Origin: Clostridia bacterium
Lineage (GTDB): Bacteria; Bacillota; Clostridia; UBA1212; UBA1255
Assembly: GCA_016287565.1 (NCBI GenBank)
Contig: JAEFAM010000003.1
Coordinates: forward strand, 43,088-107,087
DNA: 64,000 nucleotides
Direction: 5' to 3'
Shown here: one piece after another, positions 16,439 to 25,169 of the stretch
Layout: each line of letters opens with the position of its first letter
Numbering within the stretch: the first letter of the stretch is position 1
Translations under genes and position numbers: made by a program
The notes under the pieces: model-generated
The model's database searches: none
What the model was told of the DNA's origin: nothing
Seen by the model: only the letters and a program-made list of their open reading frames with translations

Positions 16439-17959
16439 ATGGCAAAATATTTAATTGGTATCGATGAAGGTACGACAGGCACCAAGGTCTGTATATTTGA
16501 CACGGAAGGCCATCTTGTGGCATCCGCTTACGAAGAGTACCCCTCTTACTATCCGAGACCCGGATACGTGGAGCAGGACGTGGCCCAGATCACCGACGCG
16601 TTTTTCAGAGTCTGCCACAAGGCCGTCGACAAGGCCAACGTGGATCCTAAAGACATTCTGGCAGTCAGCCTTTCTTCTCAGGGCGCCGCTATGGTGCTGC
16701 TGGACGAGAACGGCAACGTTGTCCGCAACCGCATGATCGGCTGGCAGGACCTGCGCAATATCGAAGTCCATGACGAGATCCGCGCCAGGATCTCCGACGA
16801 AGAGCATTACGCTATCGAAGGTTCCTGCATCGGCGGCTTCAACACCGGCGTGCTCGTATGGCTTCAGAAGAACGAGCCCGAGACCTGGAAAAAGGTCCGC
16901 CGCGTGTGCACTAACCAGGACTATTTCCTTCACCTCCTCGGAGCGGAAGGATATCCCTGCGACATCGCTTCCACGCACCGCATCTCCATGCTGGACGTGA
17001 ACAAGAGCGAGTGGAGCGAAAGACTCAGGAAAGTTTACGGCTGCGAGAACGTGGAGCTTCCCGAAGTCGTTACCGAGCCCGGTAAAGTAGTAGGCGAGAT
17101 CAATGCCGAGATCGCCGAGAAGACCGGATTCCCCGTGGGCTGCAAGATCTGCGTCGGCGCTCAGGACGTCAACTGCTCCTCCTACGGCGTAGGCGGAACC
17201 ACCGACGACGTTGCCACCATGGTAGTCGGCACCTTCGGCGGAAGCTACGTTGTCGTAGAGAAGCCCGTACGCGATCCCAACCGCACGATCCTCGTCAAAG
17301 GCAATCAGGGCATGGGCAACTGGCAGCTCGAGGCTTTCTCTCACACCGCCGCCTCCGCTTTCCGCTGGTTCAGAGACAAGCTCTGCCCGCTGGAAGTCGC
17401 CACCTCTAAACTTATGGGCGTAGATCCGTACAGCCTTATGACCGAGATCGCCGAGAAGTCCGTTCCCGGATCCAACGGCGTTACCGCTCTTACCTGCCTG
17501 CAGGGATCTCACGGCCGCAAGGTCAACGAGGCCACCAGAGGAACCTTCCTCGGCATCACCCTCGGAACCGAAAAAGCCGATCTGGCTCATGCCGTCCTTG
17601 AAGGTATCTGCTACGAGATGTACGACATTCTGCTTATGCAGGAAGCTTTCGGCAAACCGGTCCGCGCGGTCCGTCTTTCCGGCGGCGTGACCAAGAGCCC
17701 CATGTGGTGCCAGATGTTTGCAGACATCATGAACCGCACCATCGAGCTCTGCGAGAGCCCTGAAGCAGGCGCCCTCGGAGCCGCCATGTATGCCGGCGTA
17801 GGCATCGGCGTGTTCAAGGACTGCATCGACGCAGCCGACAAGTGCATCCGCGTCAAGGAAGCATACGTTCCTAATCCCGAGAACGTTGCTGCTTACAAGA
17901 AAGCCTTCGAGCGCTGGAACGACGCGTTCGACGCTCTCAACGGCACTTTCTACAAATAA
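16439..17959 (+). CDS. FGGY-family carbohydrate/polyol kinase
   Basis: A protein of 506 residues, full length for the family. The N-terminal YLIGIDEGTTGTKVCIFD is the first phosphate-binding motif and GYVEQD is the second common signature. SHTAASAFRWFRD and RLSGGVTKSPMWCQMFADIM mark the C-terminal ATPase domain. FGGY kinases phosphorylate sugars and polyols such as glycerol, xylulose and ribulose. The GYVEQD form is commoner in xylulokinase- and gluconokinase-like members than in classical glycerol kinase, so glycerol should not be assumed. It follows the cytidylyltransferase by 13 bases and probably supplies its polyol phosphate. Confidence 0.88.
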   Translation: MAKYLIGIDEGTTGTKVCIFDTEGHLVASAYEEYPSYYPRPGYVEQDVAQITDAFFRVCHKAVDKANVDPKDILAVSLSSQGAAMVLLDENGNVVRNRMIGWQDLRNIEVHDEIRARISDEEHYAIEGSCIGGFNTGVLVWLQKNEPETWKKVRRVCTNQDYFLHLLGAEGYPCDIASTHRISMLDVNKSEWSERLRKVYGCENVELPEVVTEPGKVVGEINAEIAEKTGFPVGCKICVGAQDVNCSSYGVGGTTDDVATMVVGTFGGSYVVVEKPVRDPNRTILVKGNQGMGNWQLEAFSHTAASAFRWFRDKLCPLEVATSKLMGVDPYSLMTEIAEKSVPGSNGVTALTCLQGSHGRKVNEATRGTFLGITLGTEKADLAHAVLEGICYEMYDILLMQEAFGKPVRAVRLSGGVTKSPMWCQMFADIMNRTIELCESPEAGALGAAMYAGVGIGVFKDCIDAADKCIRVKEAYVPNPENVAAYKKAFERWNDAFDALNGTFYK

Positions 17960-17985
17960 TAACCGGGTCAACGGTATCTGCATCG

Positions 17986-18013
17986 AAAGGCGGCATTCAT
18001 ATTGCCGCCTTTT
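17986..18013 (+). terminator. probable intrinsic terminator after the FGGY kinase
   Basis: AAAGGCGGCA/TGCCGCCTTT, a ten-base-pair stem with a seven-base loop and a short T run. The ORF track's start for the next gene (18002) falls inside this hairpin, which is further reason to move that start downstream. Confidence 0.7.
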
Positions 18014-18091
18014 AGTGCAATACCTGAAGAACGATATTGCCGCTTCCTGAAGCGGGAAACGGCCAAAAAACTGATAAAGGAGGTAAGGGAC

Positions 18092-19054
18092 GTGGGTATT
18101 GCCGACAATATCAAAAGACGCAGACTTGAACTTAATATTTCACAGCAGGAACTGGCAGACGCCATGGGGTACAGGTCGCGTTCCACCATTGCCAAGATAG
18201 AAGCCGGAGAGAACGAAGTCCCTGCTTCCAAACTGGTGAAACTGGCAAGGGTGCTGGACACCACCGTCGACTTTCTGCGCACGGGCGTCAACGGAGAAGA
18301 CAGCTACCGGTCCGATCCTTCCGGACTGCCTATGCAGAACAAGACCGCGGTCATAATACTGGCCGGCGGAAAATCCACCCGGAATATGCAGAACATCCCC
18401 AACCAGTTCATTAACGTTCTGGGGAAGCCCGTGATCGTTTACTGCATGGAGGCTTACCAGCGCCATCCCGCCGTTGACGATATATACGTGGTGTGCTTAA
18501 AAGACTGGGAAAGCATCCTGGAAGCATATTCCAAACAGTACAATATCGACAAACTCAGAGGCGTTATCACAGCCGGAGAGACCGGCATCCTGTCCGTAAG
18601 GAAGGGCATCGAGGCGATACAGGACAAGTACGACGGCAACGACGTGGTGATCTTCCAGGAGTCCACCAGGCCGCTCGTCACGGAGGAAATGATATCCAAA
18701 CTGCTGGGCGCCTGCATCAGAAACGGCAGCGCGGTGACCTGCGAGCCTATGAAGGACAACATACAGTTCAGGCTCAGCAGCGACGAGCCGGAGCTCAGCA
18801 GGCACAGCGAATATCTTAACCGGTACCGGGTGGTAACGGTGGAATCGCCCGAAGCCTACCGCTTTTCCACGGTAAAGGAAGTTTTCGAAACGGCAGACAG
18901 GAAAGGGCACAGATTCGACGAGACCTGTTTTGCCATGCTTATGAACGATCTGGGGTTCGAACTTCGCTTCTACGAAGGGAACCATTACAATATAAAAGTC
19001 ATACGCCAGGAAGATATAGCTATCCTGAGCGCTCTTATAAAGAACAGGATGTAA
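18092..19054 (+). CDS. XRE-type HTH domain fused to an IspD/TarI-like (probably inactive) nucleotidyltransferase
   Basis: A protein of about 320 residues starting at GTG 18092, which has AAAGGAGG eight bases upstream. Residues 1-65 form an XRE-type DNA-binding domain (NIKRRRLELNISQQELADAM, AKIEAGENEVPASKLVKLAR). From about residue 84 it continues as an IspD/TarI-like domain: IILAGGKSTRNMQNIPNQF and, near the end, NIKVIRQEDI. The loop Arg is kept, but the catalytic Lys of PKQ is Asn104 and the HD of HDxxRP is replaced (FQESTRP). A DNA-binding domain on a probably dead cytidylyltransferase suggests a regulator that senses a CDP-polyol or polyol phosphate. That function is inferred. Confidence 0.82.
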   Translation: MGIADNIKRRRLELNISQQELADAMGYRSRSTIAKIEAGENEVPASKLVKLARVLDTTVDFLRTGVNGEDSYRSDPSGLPMQNKTAVIILAGGKSTRNMQNIPNQFINVLGKPVIVYCMEAYQRHPAVDDIYVVCLKDWESILEAYSKQYNIDKLRGVITAGETGILSVRKGIEAIQDKYDGNDVVIFQESTRPLVTEEMISKLLGACIRNGSAVTCEPMKDNIQFRLSSDEPELSRHSEYLNRYRVVTVESPEAYRFSTVKEVFETADRKGHRFDETCFAMLMNDLGFELRFYEGNHYNIKVIRQEDIAILSALIKNRM

Positions 19055-19058
19055 TCCG

Positions 19059-19688
19059 TTGAAAATATACATATTGCGCCACGGAGAGACCGCGCTGAAC
19101 CAGAAAGGCGTCATGCAGGGATGGCTGGACGAGCCGCTTAACGAAAGCGGACGTTTTCTTGCGGCGGTGACCGGGCAAAAGTTGAAAGGCATAAGATTCA
19201 GGCGCTGTTTTTCCAGTCCGCTTGTCCGGGCGAAAGAGACCGCGGAGATCGTTCTCAGAGAAAGCGGCAACGACGTTCCGGTGGAACTCGATCCGCGCAT
19301 CAGGGAGATCAGTTTCGGCTCTCTTGAGGGGCAGCAGCTGGAAAGGGAAGCGGCAATGCGTTTCTTTACCGATCCGTTCAGTTACGGGAGATTTCCCGGG
19401 GGAGAGGGAGTCAGAGACGTGTGCGAAAGGACCTGGGATTTCATTTCGGGCCTTATGAAGCTGGACGACGGAGGCGACTATCTCGTTTCCACCCACGGCT
19501 GCGCGCTTCGGGCAATGCTGAACCGGTTCTACGACGATCCGCTCGATTACTGGCACGGGCACGTGCCTTACAACTGCGTGGTCAATATAATCGAGGCCCA
19601 TGGAGGCAGCGGCAAACTCGTTGCCGACGACATAATATATTACGACAGGAAATACTGTGTTGACCGGTACGCGCTGGACGGCAAATAA
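19059..19688 (+). CDS. histidine phosphatase superfamily protein (phosphoglycerate-mutase-like)
   Basis: A protein of 209 residues. IYILRHGETALNQKGVMQGW has the catalytic RHGE, and STHGCALRAML carries the second His. Enzymes of this branch remove phosphate from small metabolites. It starts with TTG four bases after the HTH-IspD stop and has no in-frame ATG at the N-terminus, so it is probably translated together with the regulator. A role in recycling polyol or sugar phosphates fits the neighbourhood but is not shown by sequence. Confidence 0.85.
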   Translation: MKIYILRHGETALNQKGVMQGWLDEPLNESGRFLAAVTGQKLKGIRFRRCFSSPLVRAKETAEIVLRESGNDVPVELDPRIREISFGSLEGQQLEREAAMRFFTDPFSYGRFPGGEGVRDVCERTWDFISGLMKLDDGGDYLVSTHGCALRAMLNRFYDDPLDYWHGHVPYNCVVNIIEAHGGSGKLVADDIIYYDRKYCVDRYALDGK

Positions 19689-19750
19689 AGGCCGCGGGCG
19701 TTGCCGGAACTTTTTTATTGCCGGAGCATTTTCCGGCCTAGAGGTAGACT

Positions 19751-21286
19751 TTGGAAAACAAATCGATTGGCAGCAGAATATTTAAAGGCGCCGTAGTGAT
19801 CGTGCTCGTAGGTATCCTTGCCAAGATCGCATCCTTCTTCGCGGAGGCGATCCTGGCGGCTATCTTCGGTACGTCTTCACAGAGCGACGCTTACTATATG
19901 GTATCCAGCGTTCAGGCGGTGGTATATCCCATGCTGAGCGTCGGTATCTGGAAGGTGTTTCTGCCTCTCTACAAGGGACATATCGCGAGAGGGGAGCGGG
20001 ATCTGGCGGACGCGCTGACCAACAAGGCGCTGACGTTCTTCATCATCGTATCCTCCGTCGTCGTCATCCTCCTGGTGATATTCGCGCCCTTCGTGGTGAC
20101 TCTCGTGGCTCCCGGCTTTACCGGAGATACCAGGACGCTGTGCATAAAACTGGTGCGCATATCCGCGCCTATGTATATCTTCATCATATCGTCCGCGATC
20201 TACGCTTCTCTGCTCCAGTGCCACAACCGGTTCCTGGGAAGCCAGATAAGGGAAGTCATTTCTCACATTCCCACCATCATCGCGGCGGTACTGTTCTATA
20301 AACACTTCGGCATAGAAGCCATGGCATGGGCCCTGGTGGTGGCCGGAGTGCTCAGGCTTCTCATAGAGCTGCCCTTCGTCAACTGGAACTACCGGTACAG
20401 GCCGGACGTCAAATTCAACAGCGCCGAGTTCAAACTGATGCTGAAAAGGATGCCCGCGGCACTGGTCTCCGCCGGCGTCGGACGTATCAATACGCTGGTG
20501 GACAAGGCCATGGCGTCGCTGCTTCCCACCGGAACCGTGTCGGGCCTTAATTACGGCTACAAACTGATGAGCGTATTCAGCGGCCTGCTGTCCTCAGCCA
20601 TTGCCACCGCTATGTATCCGCAGATGATCGAACTGATCACGCTGAACAAAAAAGACGCGCTGGGCAAACTCATCGTCCGTATAATAAACATTTTCTGCGT
20701 TCTTATGATACCCATCACCCTGGCCTGCGTGGTCTTCCGCACCGAACTGGTGGCTGCTGTGTACCAGAGAGGCGCCTTCGACGCAAGCAGTACCGCCCTT
20801 ACGGCCAGTGTTTTCGCAATCTACTGTCTGTGCCTTTTCACCGCGGCATCCAACACGGTACTGAGCAATATCTTCTACGGCCACGGCGATACGAAAACGG
20901 CAATGTTCATCAGCCTCGCGCACCTCGGCATCAACATCGTGCTGAATATCGTCTTTATCCGCCTCTGGGGCGTCAACGGCCTGGCGCTGGCTACGTCGCT
21001 CTCCTCCATCCTGACCTTCGTCATCCGCCTGATCGCGTCGAGGAAGTACGTAAAGCTTTCGTTGCGCGCCATGTTCCGGACCGGGCTCAAGGTGCTTCTG
21101 GCCTCCGTCATTTCAGTGATGATCCCCAGGGTCATATTCTGGTTCTTCCCGGCCAATATCTACCTGACGCTGATCGTTTCCGCCGTTGACGGCATCGCCG
21201 TATACCTGGTGATGGTCAGGCTGCTCAAACTCAACGAGCTGGACGACGTGCTTACTCTGGTGAAACGCGTCTTTAAGAGAGAATGA
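19751..21286 (+). CDS. MurJ/MviN-like lipid-linked oligosaccharide flippase
   Basis: A protein of 511 residues with about 13-14 hydrophobic segments. SFFAEAILAAIFGTSSQSDA in the first segments and VYQRGAFDASSTALTASVFA in the second half are typical of MurJ/MviN of the MOP superfamily. In this cluster it more likely exports the lipid-linked glycopolymer unit than lipid II. The start codon is TTG with TAGAGGT upstream. The stop overlaps the next start (ATGA), so the VanZ-like gene is coupled. Confidence 0.85.
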   Translation: MENKSIGSRIFKGAVVIVLVGILAKIASFFAEAILAAIFGTSSQSDAYYMVSSVQAVVYPMLSVGIWKVFLPLYKGHIARGERDLADALTNKALTFFIIVSSVVVILLVIFAPFVVTLVAPGFTGDTRTLCIKLVRISAPMYIFIISSAIYASLLQCHNRFLGSQIREVISHIPTIIAAVLFYKHFGIEAMAWALVVAGVLRLLIELPFVNWNYRYRPDVKFNSAEFKLMLKRMPAALVSAGVGRINTLVDKAMASLLPTGTVSGLNYGYKLMSVFSGLLSSAIATAMYPQMIELITLNKKDALGKLIVRIINIFCVLMIPITLACVVFRTELVAAVYQRGAFDASSTALTASVFAIYCLCLFTAASNTVLSNIFYGHGDTKTAMFISLAHLGINIVLNIVFIRLWGVNGLALATSLSSILTFVIRLIASRKYVKLSLRAMFRTGLKVLLASVISVMIPRVIFWFFPANIYLTLIVSAVDGIAVYLVMVRLLKLNELDDVLTLVKRVFKRE

Positions 21287-21810
21287 TACAACTCCTGCTG
21301 TTTTCGATATTTGCCGCAGCCGCGCTGATAGTTGCCGTGCATCTGTCTCCGCGGAAGGAGATCGTTTTCCCGGTGGCGGCGATATACGCCGCCGCGCTGT
21401 TTTATTTCGTGTGCGTAAGGGGCGCCAGAAGCGGCCTGGGCGGCGTCAACACCACGTTTCCGTTCCCTTTCTGGACCGCTTTCGTAGACATCCATTACGG
21501 TCTTACCACGAACCGGTCGATGCTGAACCTGATCCTGTTCATTCCATTCGGCTATCTGTTGCCTAAACTCTACAACGTGATCACATGGCTTCCCAGGCCT
21601 GCGGTCAATGGTAAAAGCGTACGGGTATTGGCTTCCGGAAGCCGGGAGATGTCCGGCTGGACAGTGGTGCTCCTGGGATTCGCCGCGTCCTTTTCCGTGG
21701 AGCTCAGCCAGTTCCTGTTCCGGTTCGGCGTATTCGAACCTGACGACCTTATCAAGAACACTCTGGGTGCCGCGGTGGGTTTTTATATCTACTGCAAACT
21801 GGCATATTAA
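21283..21810 (+). CDS. VanZ-like family membrane protein
   Basis: A protein of 175 residues with four to five membrane segments. NLILFIPFGYLLPKLY and the C-terminal ELSQFLFRFGVFEPDDLIKN, followed by a final membrane helix, are the VanZ-like signature. The biochemical role of the family is unknown apart from low-level teicoplanin resistance by VanZ itself. The ATGA overlap with the flippase gene suggests the two products work together at the envelope. Confidence 0.85.
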   Translation: MIQLLLFSIFAAAALIVAVHLSPRKEIVFPVAAIYAAALFYFVCVRGARSGLGGVNTTFPFPFWTAFVDIHYGLTTNRSMLNLILFIPFGYLLPKLYNVITWLPRPAVNGKSVRVLASGSREMSGWTVVLLGFAASFSVELSQFLFRFGVFEPDDLIKNTLGAAVGFYIYCKLAY

Positions 21811-21842
21811 GTAAAGAAAAAACAACGCAAACGGGTCTTGCA

Positions 21843-23024
21843 ATGGCACTTAACACAGATCAAAAATACGTACTGTTCCTTTTGAGAAGAGCTTTCGGGA
21901 TCTCCGGCAACGGCGAGGCGCCCGAGCCGGAAAACGTTAAGGAAACGGTCAATATGATCAGGCGCAGCGGCATACTGCTTACCGTATATCCCGCCGTAAA
22001 GGCCCTTGCCGCAGAAGGCAGAGCGCAGGAGGCCGCCATCGAGCAGCTTTTGAGGGACAAATATATGGCGTCTCTCAGGCAGGCCGTGCTTCAGGACTAC
22101 GAGGGCAGGCAGGTGATCGGCGCACTGAACGAAGCAGGCATTGACTGCGTGCCTCTTAAGGGCTGGGAGCTCCGGGAGCTGTATCCCGAGAGAACGATGC
22201 GGCAGATGGCAGATCTGGATATCATTGTCCGCGACTACAAATATTCGACGCTTAAGAAGATATTCGAAAAGCTGGGATTTGCCGCGGAAAGCGAATCGTC
22301 CTGGAAACACGACAGCTTTAAAAAGAACGAAGTGCACGTAGAGATGCACAAGCGCCTGACCGACGACAGCGGCGAGATACGAGACTGGGAAAAGGGCATG
22401 TGGTCCCGGGCGGTCTGCGCAGGCGAACCGCACGTTTTCCGTATGTCTCCCGAGGATTTCTACGTGTTCCATTTCGTGCACCTGCACAAGGACTTTATGA
22501 ACGGAAGCCTGGGGCTCCGCAGGCTGGCGGACACCTGGCTGCTCGATAAGACAGGCGCTCCGGCTGACGGCGCAAGAGAGACGCTTACGAGATTCGGCAT
22601 GTGGACGTTCCACGAAAGAATGGTTGCCGCCGCTCGCGCCGCCATGGGGGAGGCCGAAGCGGATGAAGACAGCGAAATATTGCTGGAGCACGCCTTTTCC
22701 AGCGGCATTTTCGGGAACGATAAAAGCTATAAAGCTGGAAGGATCGCCGCCATGAGCGACGGCTCCATGAAGTCGGGAAAGCTCAGGTCATTTTTCGCCG
22801 CCGTGTTTCTTCCGTACGGCCGGATGAAGGCGCAGTTCCCGGTGCTGGAGAAATGGCCGGTGCTGCTGCCTTTCTGCTGGATAAAGAGGATATTCGGTTT
22901 TCTCGGAAAGAATTTTAAAAGCAGCAAAGAAAAACTCGACTACAGCAATATCAGCCAGGAGGATTACGAAGCCATGCGGGCGGTGTTCAAGGCAGGCGGA
23001 GTGATCTCCGGCGAGGACAAATAA
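21843..23024 (+). CDS. uncharacterised nucleotidyltransferase-fold protein (NTP_transf_5 type)
   Basis: A protein of 393 residues. CVPLKGWELRELYPERTMRQ followed by MADLDIIV matches the nucleotidyltransferase-fold proteins often found in polysaccharide clusters, with a KG..L...YP...R...D.D motif providing metal-binding Asp residues. No activity is established for the group. The C-terminal half is helical and basic. The ribosome binding site is weak. A transfer reaction on the glycopolymer is possible but cannot be specified. Confidence 0.75.
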   Translation: MALNTDQKYVLFLLRRAFGISGNGEAPEPENVKETVNMIRRSGILLTVYPAVKALAAEGRAQEAAIEQLLRDKYMASLRQAVLQDYEGRQVIGALNEAGIDCVPLKGWELRELYPERTMRQMADLDIIVRDYKYSTLKKIFEKLGFAAESESSWKHDSFKKNEVHVEMHKRLTDDSGEIRDWEKGMWSRAVCAGEPHVFRMSPEDFYVFHFVHLHKDFMNGSLGLRRLADTWLLDKTGAPADGARETLTRFGMWTFHERMVAAARAAMGEAEADEDSEILLEHAFSSGIFGNDKSYKAGRIAAMSDGSMKSGKLRSFFAAVFLPYGRMKAQFPVLEKWPVLLPFCWIKRIFGFLGKNFKSSKEKLDYSNISQEDYEAMRAVFKAGGVISGEDK

Positions 23025-23078
23025 AGGAGCCGCGCAGGGCGGCGCAACGGACAACGATCCGGACGGAGGATCATTTAA

Positions 23079-24254
23079 ATGCGATGCGAAGAAACATTTC
23101 GTGAATTATTCGGTAAATATGCGGACAATACTGCTTTCGCGCCATACAGGGTCTGCCCCATAGGAGCACACAGCGACCACAATCTCGGCAAGATCACCGG
23201 GTTTGCCATCGACAAGGGCATCCATCTGGCCTTCAGCCCCGCGGAAGACGGGACCGTGAAGCTCTGCAGCCTCCAGTTCGACGGGGAAGCGGAATGGAAC
23301 GTGCGCGATATCCCGGTAAAGAAGGGAGACTGGGCCGATTACCTTAGAGGAGCCACCTGGGCGCTGGGCAAGGTCCACCGCCTTTCCACAGGCGTCCGGG
23401 GCGTGATCGAAGGCAGCCTGCCCATCGGAGGATTGTCCAGTTCCGCCGCCGTAATACTGGCCTTCCTCGACGCCCTGTGCCGCGTCAACGACGTGAGATT
23501 GACCCCGCAGGAGCTGATAGCCGTCGCTTTTGACGCGGAAAAGAATTTTGTCGGCGTCAACGTCGGCACCCTTGACCAGAGTTGCGAGGTCCTCAGCAAA
23601 AAAGGCCATATGCTCTATCTGGATTGCCGTGACAACAGCTTCGAGCTGATCCCCGTACATCCCCAGGCGAAACCTTTCGCCATCGCCATATTTTTCTCCG
23701 GGCTGGAGCACAGCCTGGCCGGATCCAAGTTCAATATGCGCGTTGACGAACTCAGGGCAGGCGTTTACGCCCTCAAGGCTTTCAGCTGCGCGGATTACGG
23801 AAAATTCGGAGAGACCAACGCCAGGGATCTGAGCTTCGAGACGTATCAGGCTTACAAAGACCGGCTGCCGGCTCCCTGGGCAAGGCGCTGCGAGCACTGG
23901 TACACCGAATTCCGGCGGGTGGAGGAAGGGGCGGAAGCCTGGCGCCGCGGCGATATTGAAAAATACGGAGCGCTTTCTTTCGAATCAGGCTGGTCCAGCA
24001 TCCACAACTGGGAATCCGGAGCGCCGGAGCAGATCAAACTGTACGAGATAATGCGCGAGACCGACGGCATTTACGGCGGAAGATTCTCGGGAGCCGGTTT
24101 CAAGGGCTGCTGCATGGCGCTGATCGATCCGGCAAAAGCGGGATCCATACAGGAAAAAGTGGAGAGGGACTACATCGACGCGTACCCCGAAATGAAAGGC
24201 AGATACAGTTTCCATATGTGCGTCAGCGCGGACGGAATGGCAAATCAGAAGTAA
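23079..24254 (+). CDS. GHMP-family sugar-1-kinase (galactokinase/galacturonokinase-like)
   Basis: A protein of 391 residues. YRVCPIGAHSDHNLGK takes the place of the galactokinase signature and more closely resembles the CPxGAHxDH form of plant galacturonokinase-like enzymes. GSLPIGGLSSSAAVILAF is the ATP-binding motif and GRFSGAGFKGCCMALID the C-terminal GHMP motif. It would make a sugar-1-phosphate. The adjacent nucleotidyltransferase at 24292 would convert this to an NDP-sugar, giving a two-step salvage route for the glycopolymer. The actual sugar is not determined by sequence. ATG follows GGAGGATC. Confidence 0.85.
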   Translation: MRCEETFRELFGKYADNTAFAPYRVCPIGAHSDHNLGKITGFAIDKGIHLAFSPAEDGTVKLCSLQFDGEAEWNVRDIPVKKGDWADYLRGATWALGKVHRLSTGVRGVIEGSLPIGGLSSSAAVILAFLDALCRVNDVRLTPQELIAVAFDAEKNFVGVNVGTLDQSCEVLSKKGHMLYLDCRDNSFELIPVHPQAKPFAIAIFFSGLEHSLAGSKFNMRVDELRAGVYALKAFSCADYGKFGETNARDLSFETYQAYKDRLPAPWARRCEHWYTEFRRVEEGAEAWRRGDIEKYGALSFESGWSSIHNWESGAPEQIKLYEIMRETDGIYGGRFSGAGFKGCCMALIDPAKAGSIQEKVERDYIDAYPEMKGRYSFHMCVSADGMANQK

Positions 24255-24291
24255 CGGCAACGTAACAGGAAGGAAAGACAGGACTGTCGAT

Positions 24292-25029
24292 ATGCAATGC
24301 GTTATCCTTGCGGCGGGTTACGCCACCCGGCTCTATCCGCTGACTGAAAATTTTCCCAAGCCTCTTTTAAAAGTGGGGGACAGGACGATACTCGACTGGC
24401 TGGTGGACGATATCGAGACCTCCGGCGTGGCGGAACGCTACGTGGTGGTGTCAAACCACAAATTTGCCGGTCATTTCGAAGCGTGGGCAAAGGAAAAGAA
24501 ATTGCCCGTAACGGTGGTGGACGACGGCACCTGTTCCAACGAGACACGCCTGGGCGCCGTGAAAGACGTACAGCTGGCCGTTGACCGGCTGGGGATCGAC
24601 GACGACCTGCTGGTGATAGCGGGGGACAACGTCCTCGACTTCAGCCTGGCTCATTTTATCCGTTACGCCGCAGATAAGGGGACTTCCTGCTGTATGAGAT
24701 ATTACGAGCCGGATCTGGGCAAACTGAAAAAGCGGGGCATCTCAGTGGTGGGAGAGGGAGACCTGCTGCTGGAGCTGGTGGAGAAATCCGAGGATCCCAA
24801 ATCTCATTGGTGCACGCCGCCCTTCTATTACTATACGGCAGAAGACGTGAAAAAGATACCCGAGGCGCTGGCGGACGGCTGCGGCACCGACGCTCCCGGG
24901 AGCCTGGTGGCATGGATGTGCAGGCACAGCGTCATGCACAGTATGGAGATGCCCGGGAAACGGTACGATATAGGCGATATCGACAGTTACAAAAGAGTTC
25001 TGGAAACCTACGAAGGAATAAAAACGTAA
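24292..25029 (+). CDS. sugar-1-phosphate nucleotidyltransferase (RmlA/GlmU-N-like)
   Basis: A protein of 245 residues with the nucleotidyltransferase signature CVILAAGYATRLYPLTENFP followed by KPLLKVGD, where the catalytic Lys lies. VIAGDNVLDF carries the metal-binding Asp. Its length fits single-domain uridylyl- or thymidylyltransferases without the hexapeptide-repeat domain. Next to the GHMP kinase it most likely activates the sugar-1-phosphate to a UDP- or dTDP-sugar. Confidence 0.88.
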   Translation: MQCVILAAGYATRLYPLTENFPKPLLKVGDRTILDWLVDDIETSGVAERYVVVSNHKFAGHFEAWAKEKKLPVTVVDDGTCSNETRLGAVKDVQLAVDRLGIDDDLLVIAGDNVLDFSLAHFIRYAADKGTSCCMRYYEPDLGKLKKRGISVVGEGDLLLELVEKSEDPKSHWCTPPFYYYTAEDVKKIPEALADGCGTDAPGSLVAWMCRHSVMHSMEMPGKRYDIGDIDSYKRVLETYEGIKT

Positions 25030-25169
25030 TTCAGGCGTATAACAGGCGTTTTAAACGGACAATGAACGGACAGCGAGAAAGATCGAAACTTACTTTTTCT
25101 TTTCATTGTCATTAACGTCAGAGGTAGTTGACGGCCGCCAATACTGACAGTTCTTCTTTAGGAGGCCTT

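Noticed and set aside
16451-17983. 510-aa minus-strand ORF over the FGGY kinase
   Set aside because: Antisense shadow of a conserved kinase; no ribosome binding site and no family features.
18002-18091. N-terminal extension of the HTH-IspD protein
   Set aside because: The track start lies inside a terminator hairpin; GTG 18092 has AAAGGAGG at ideal spacing.
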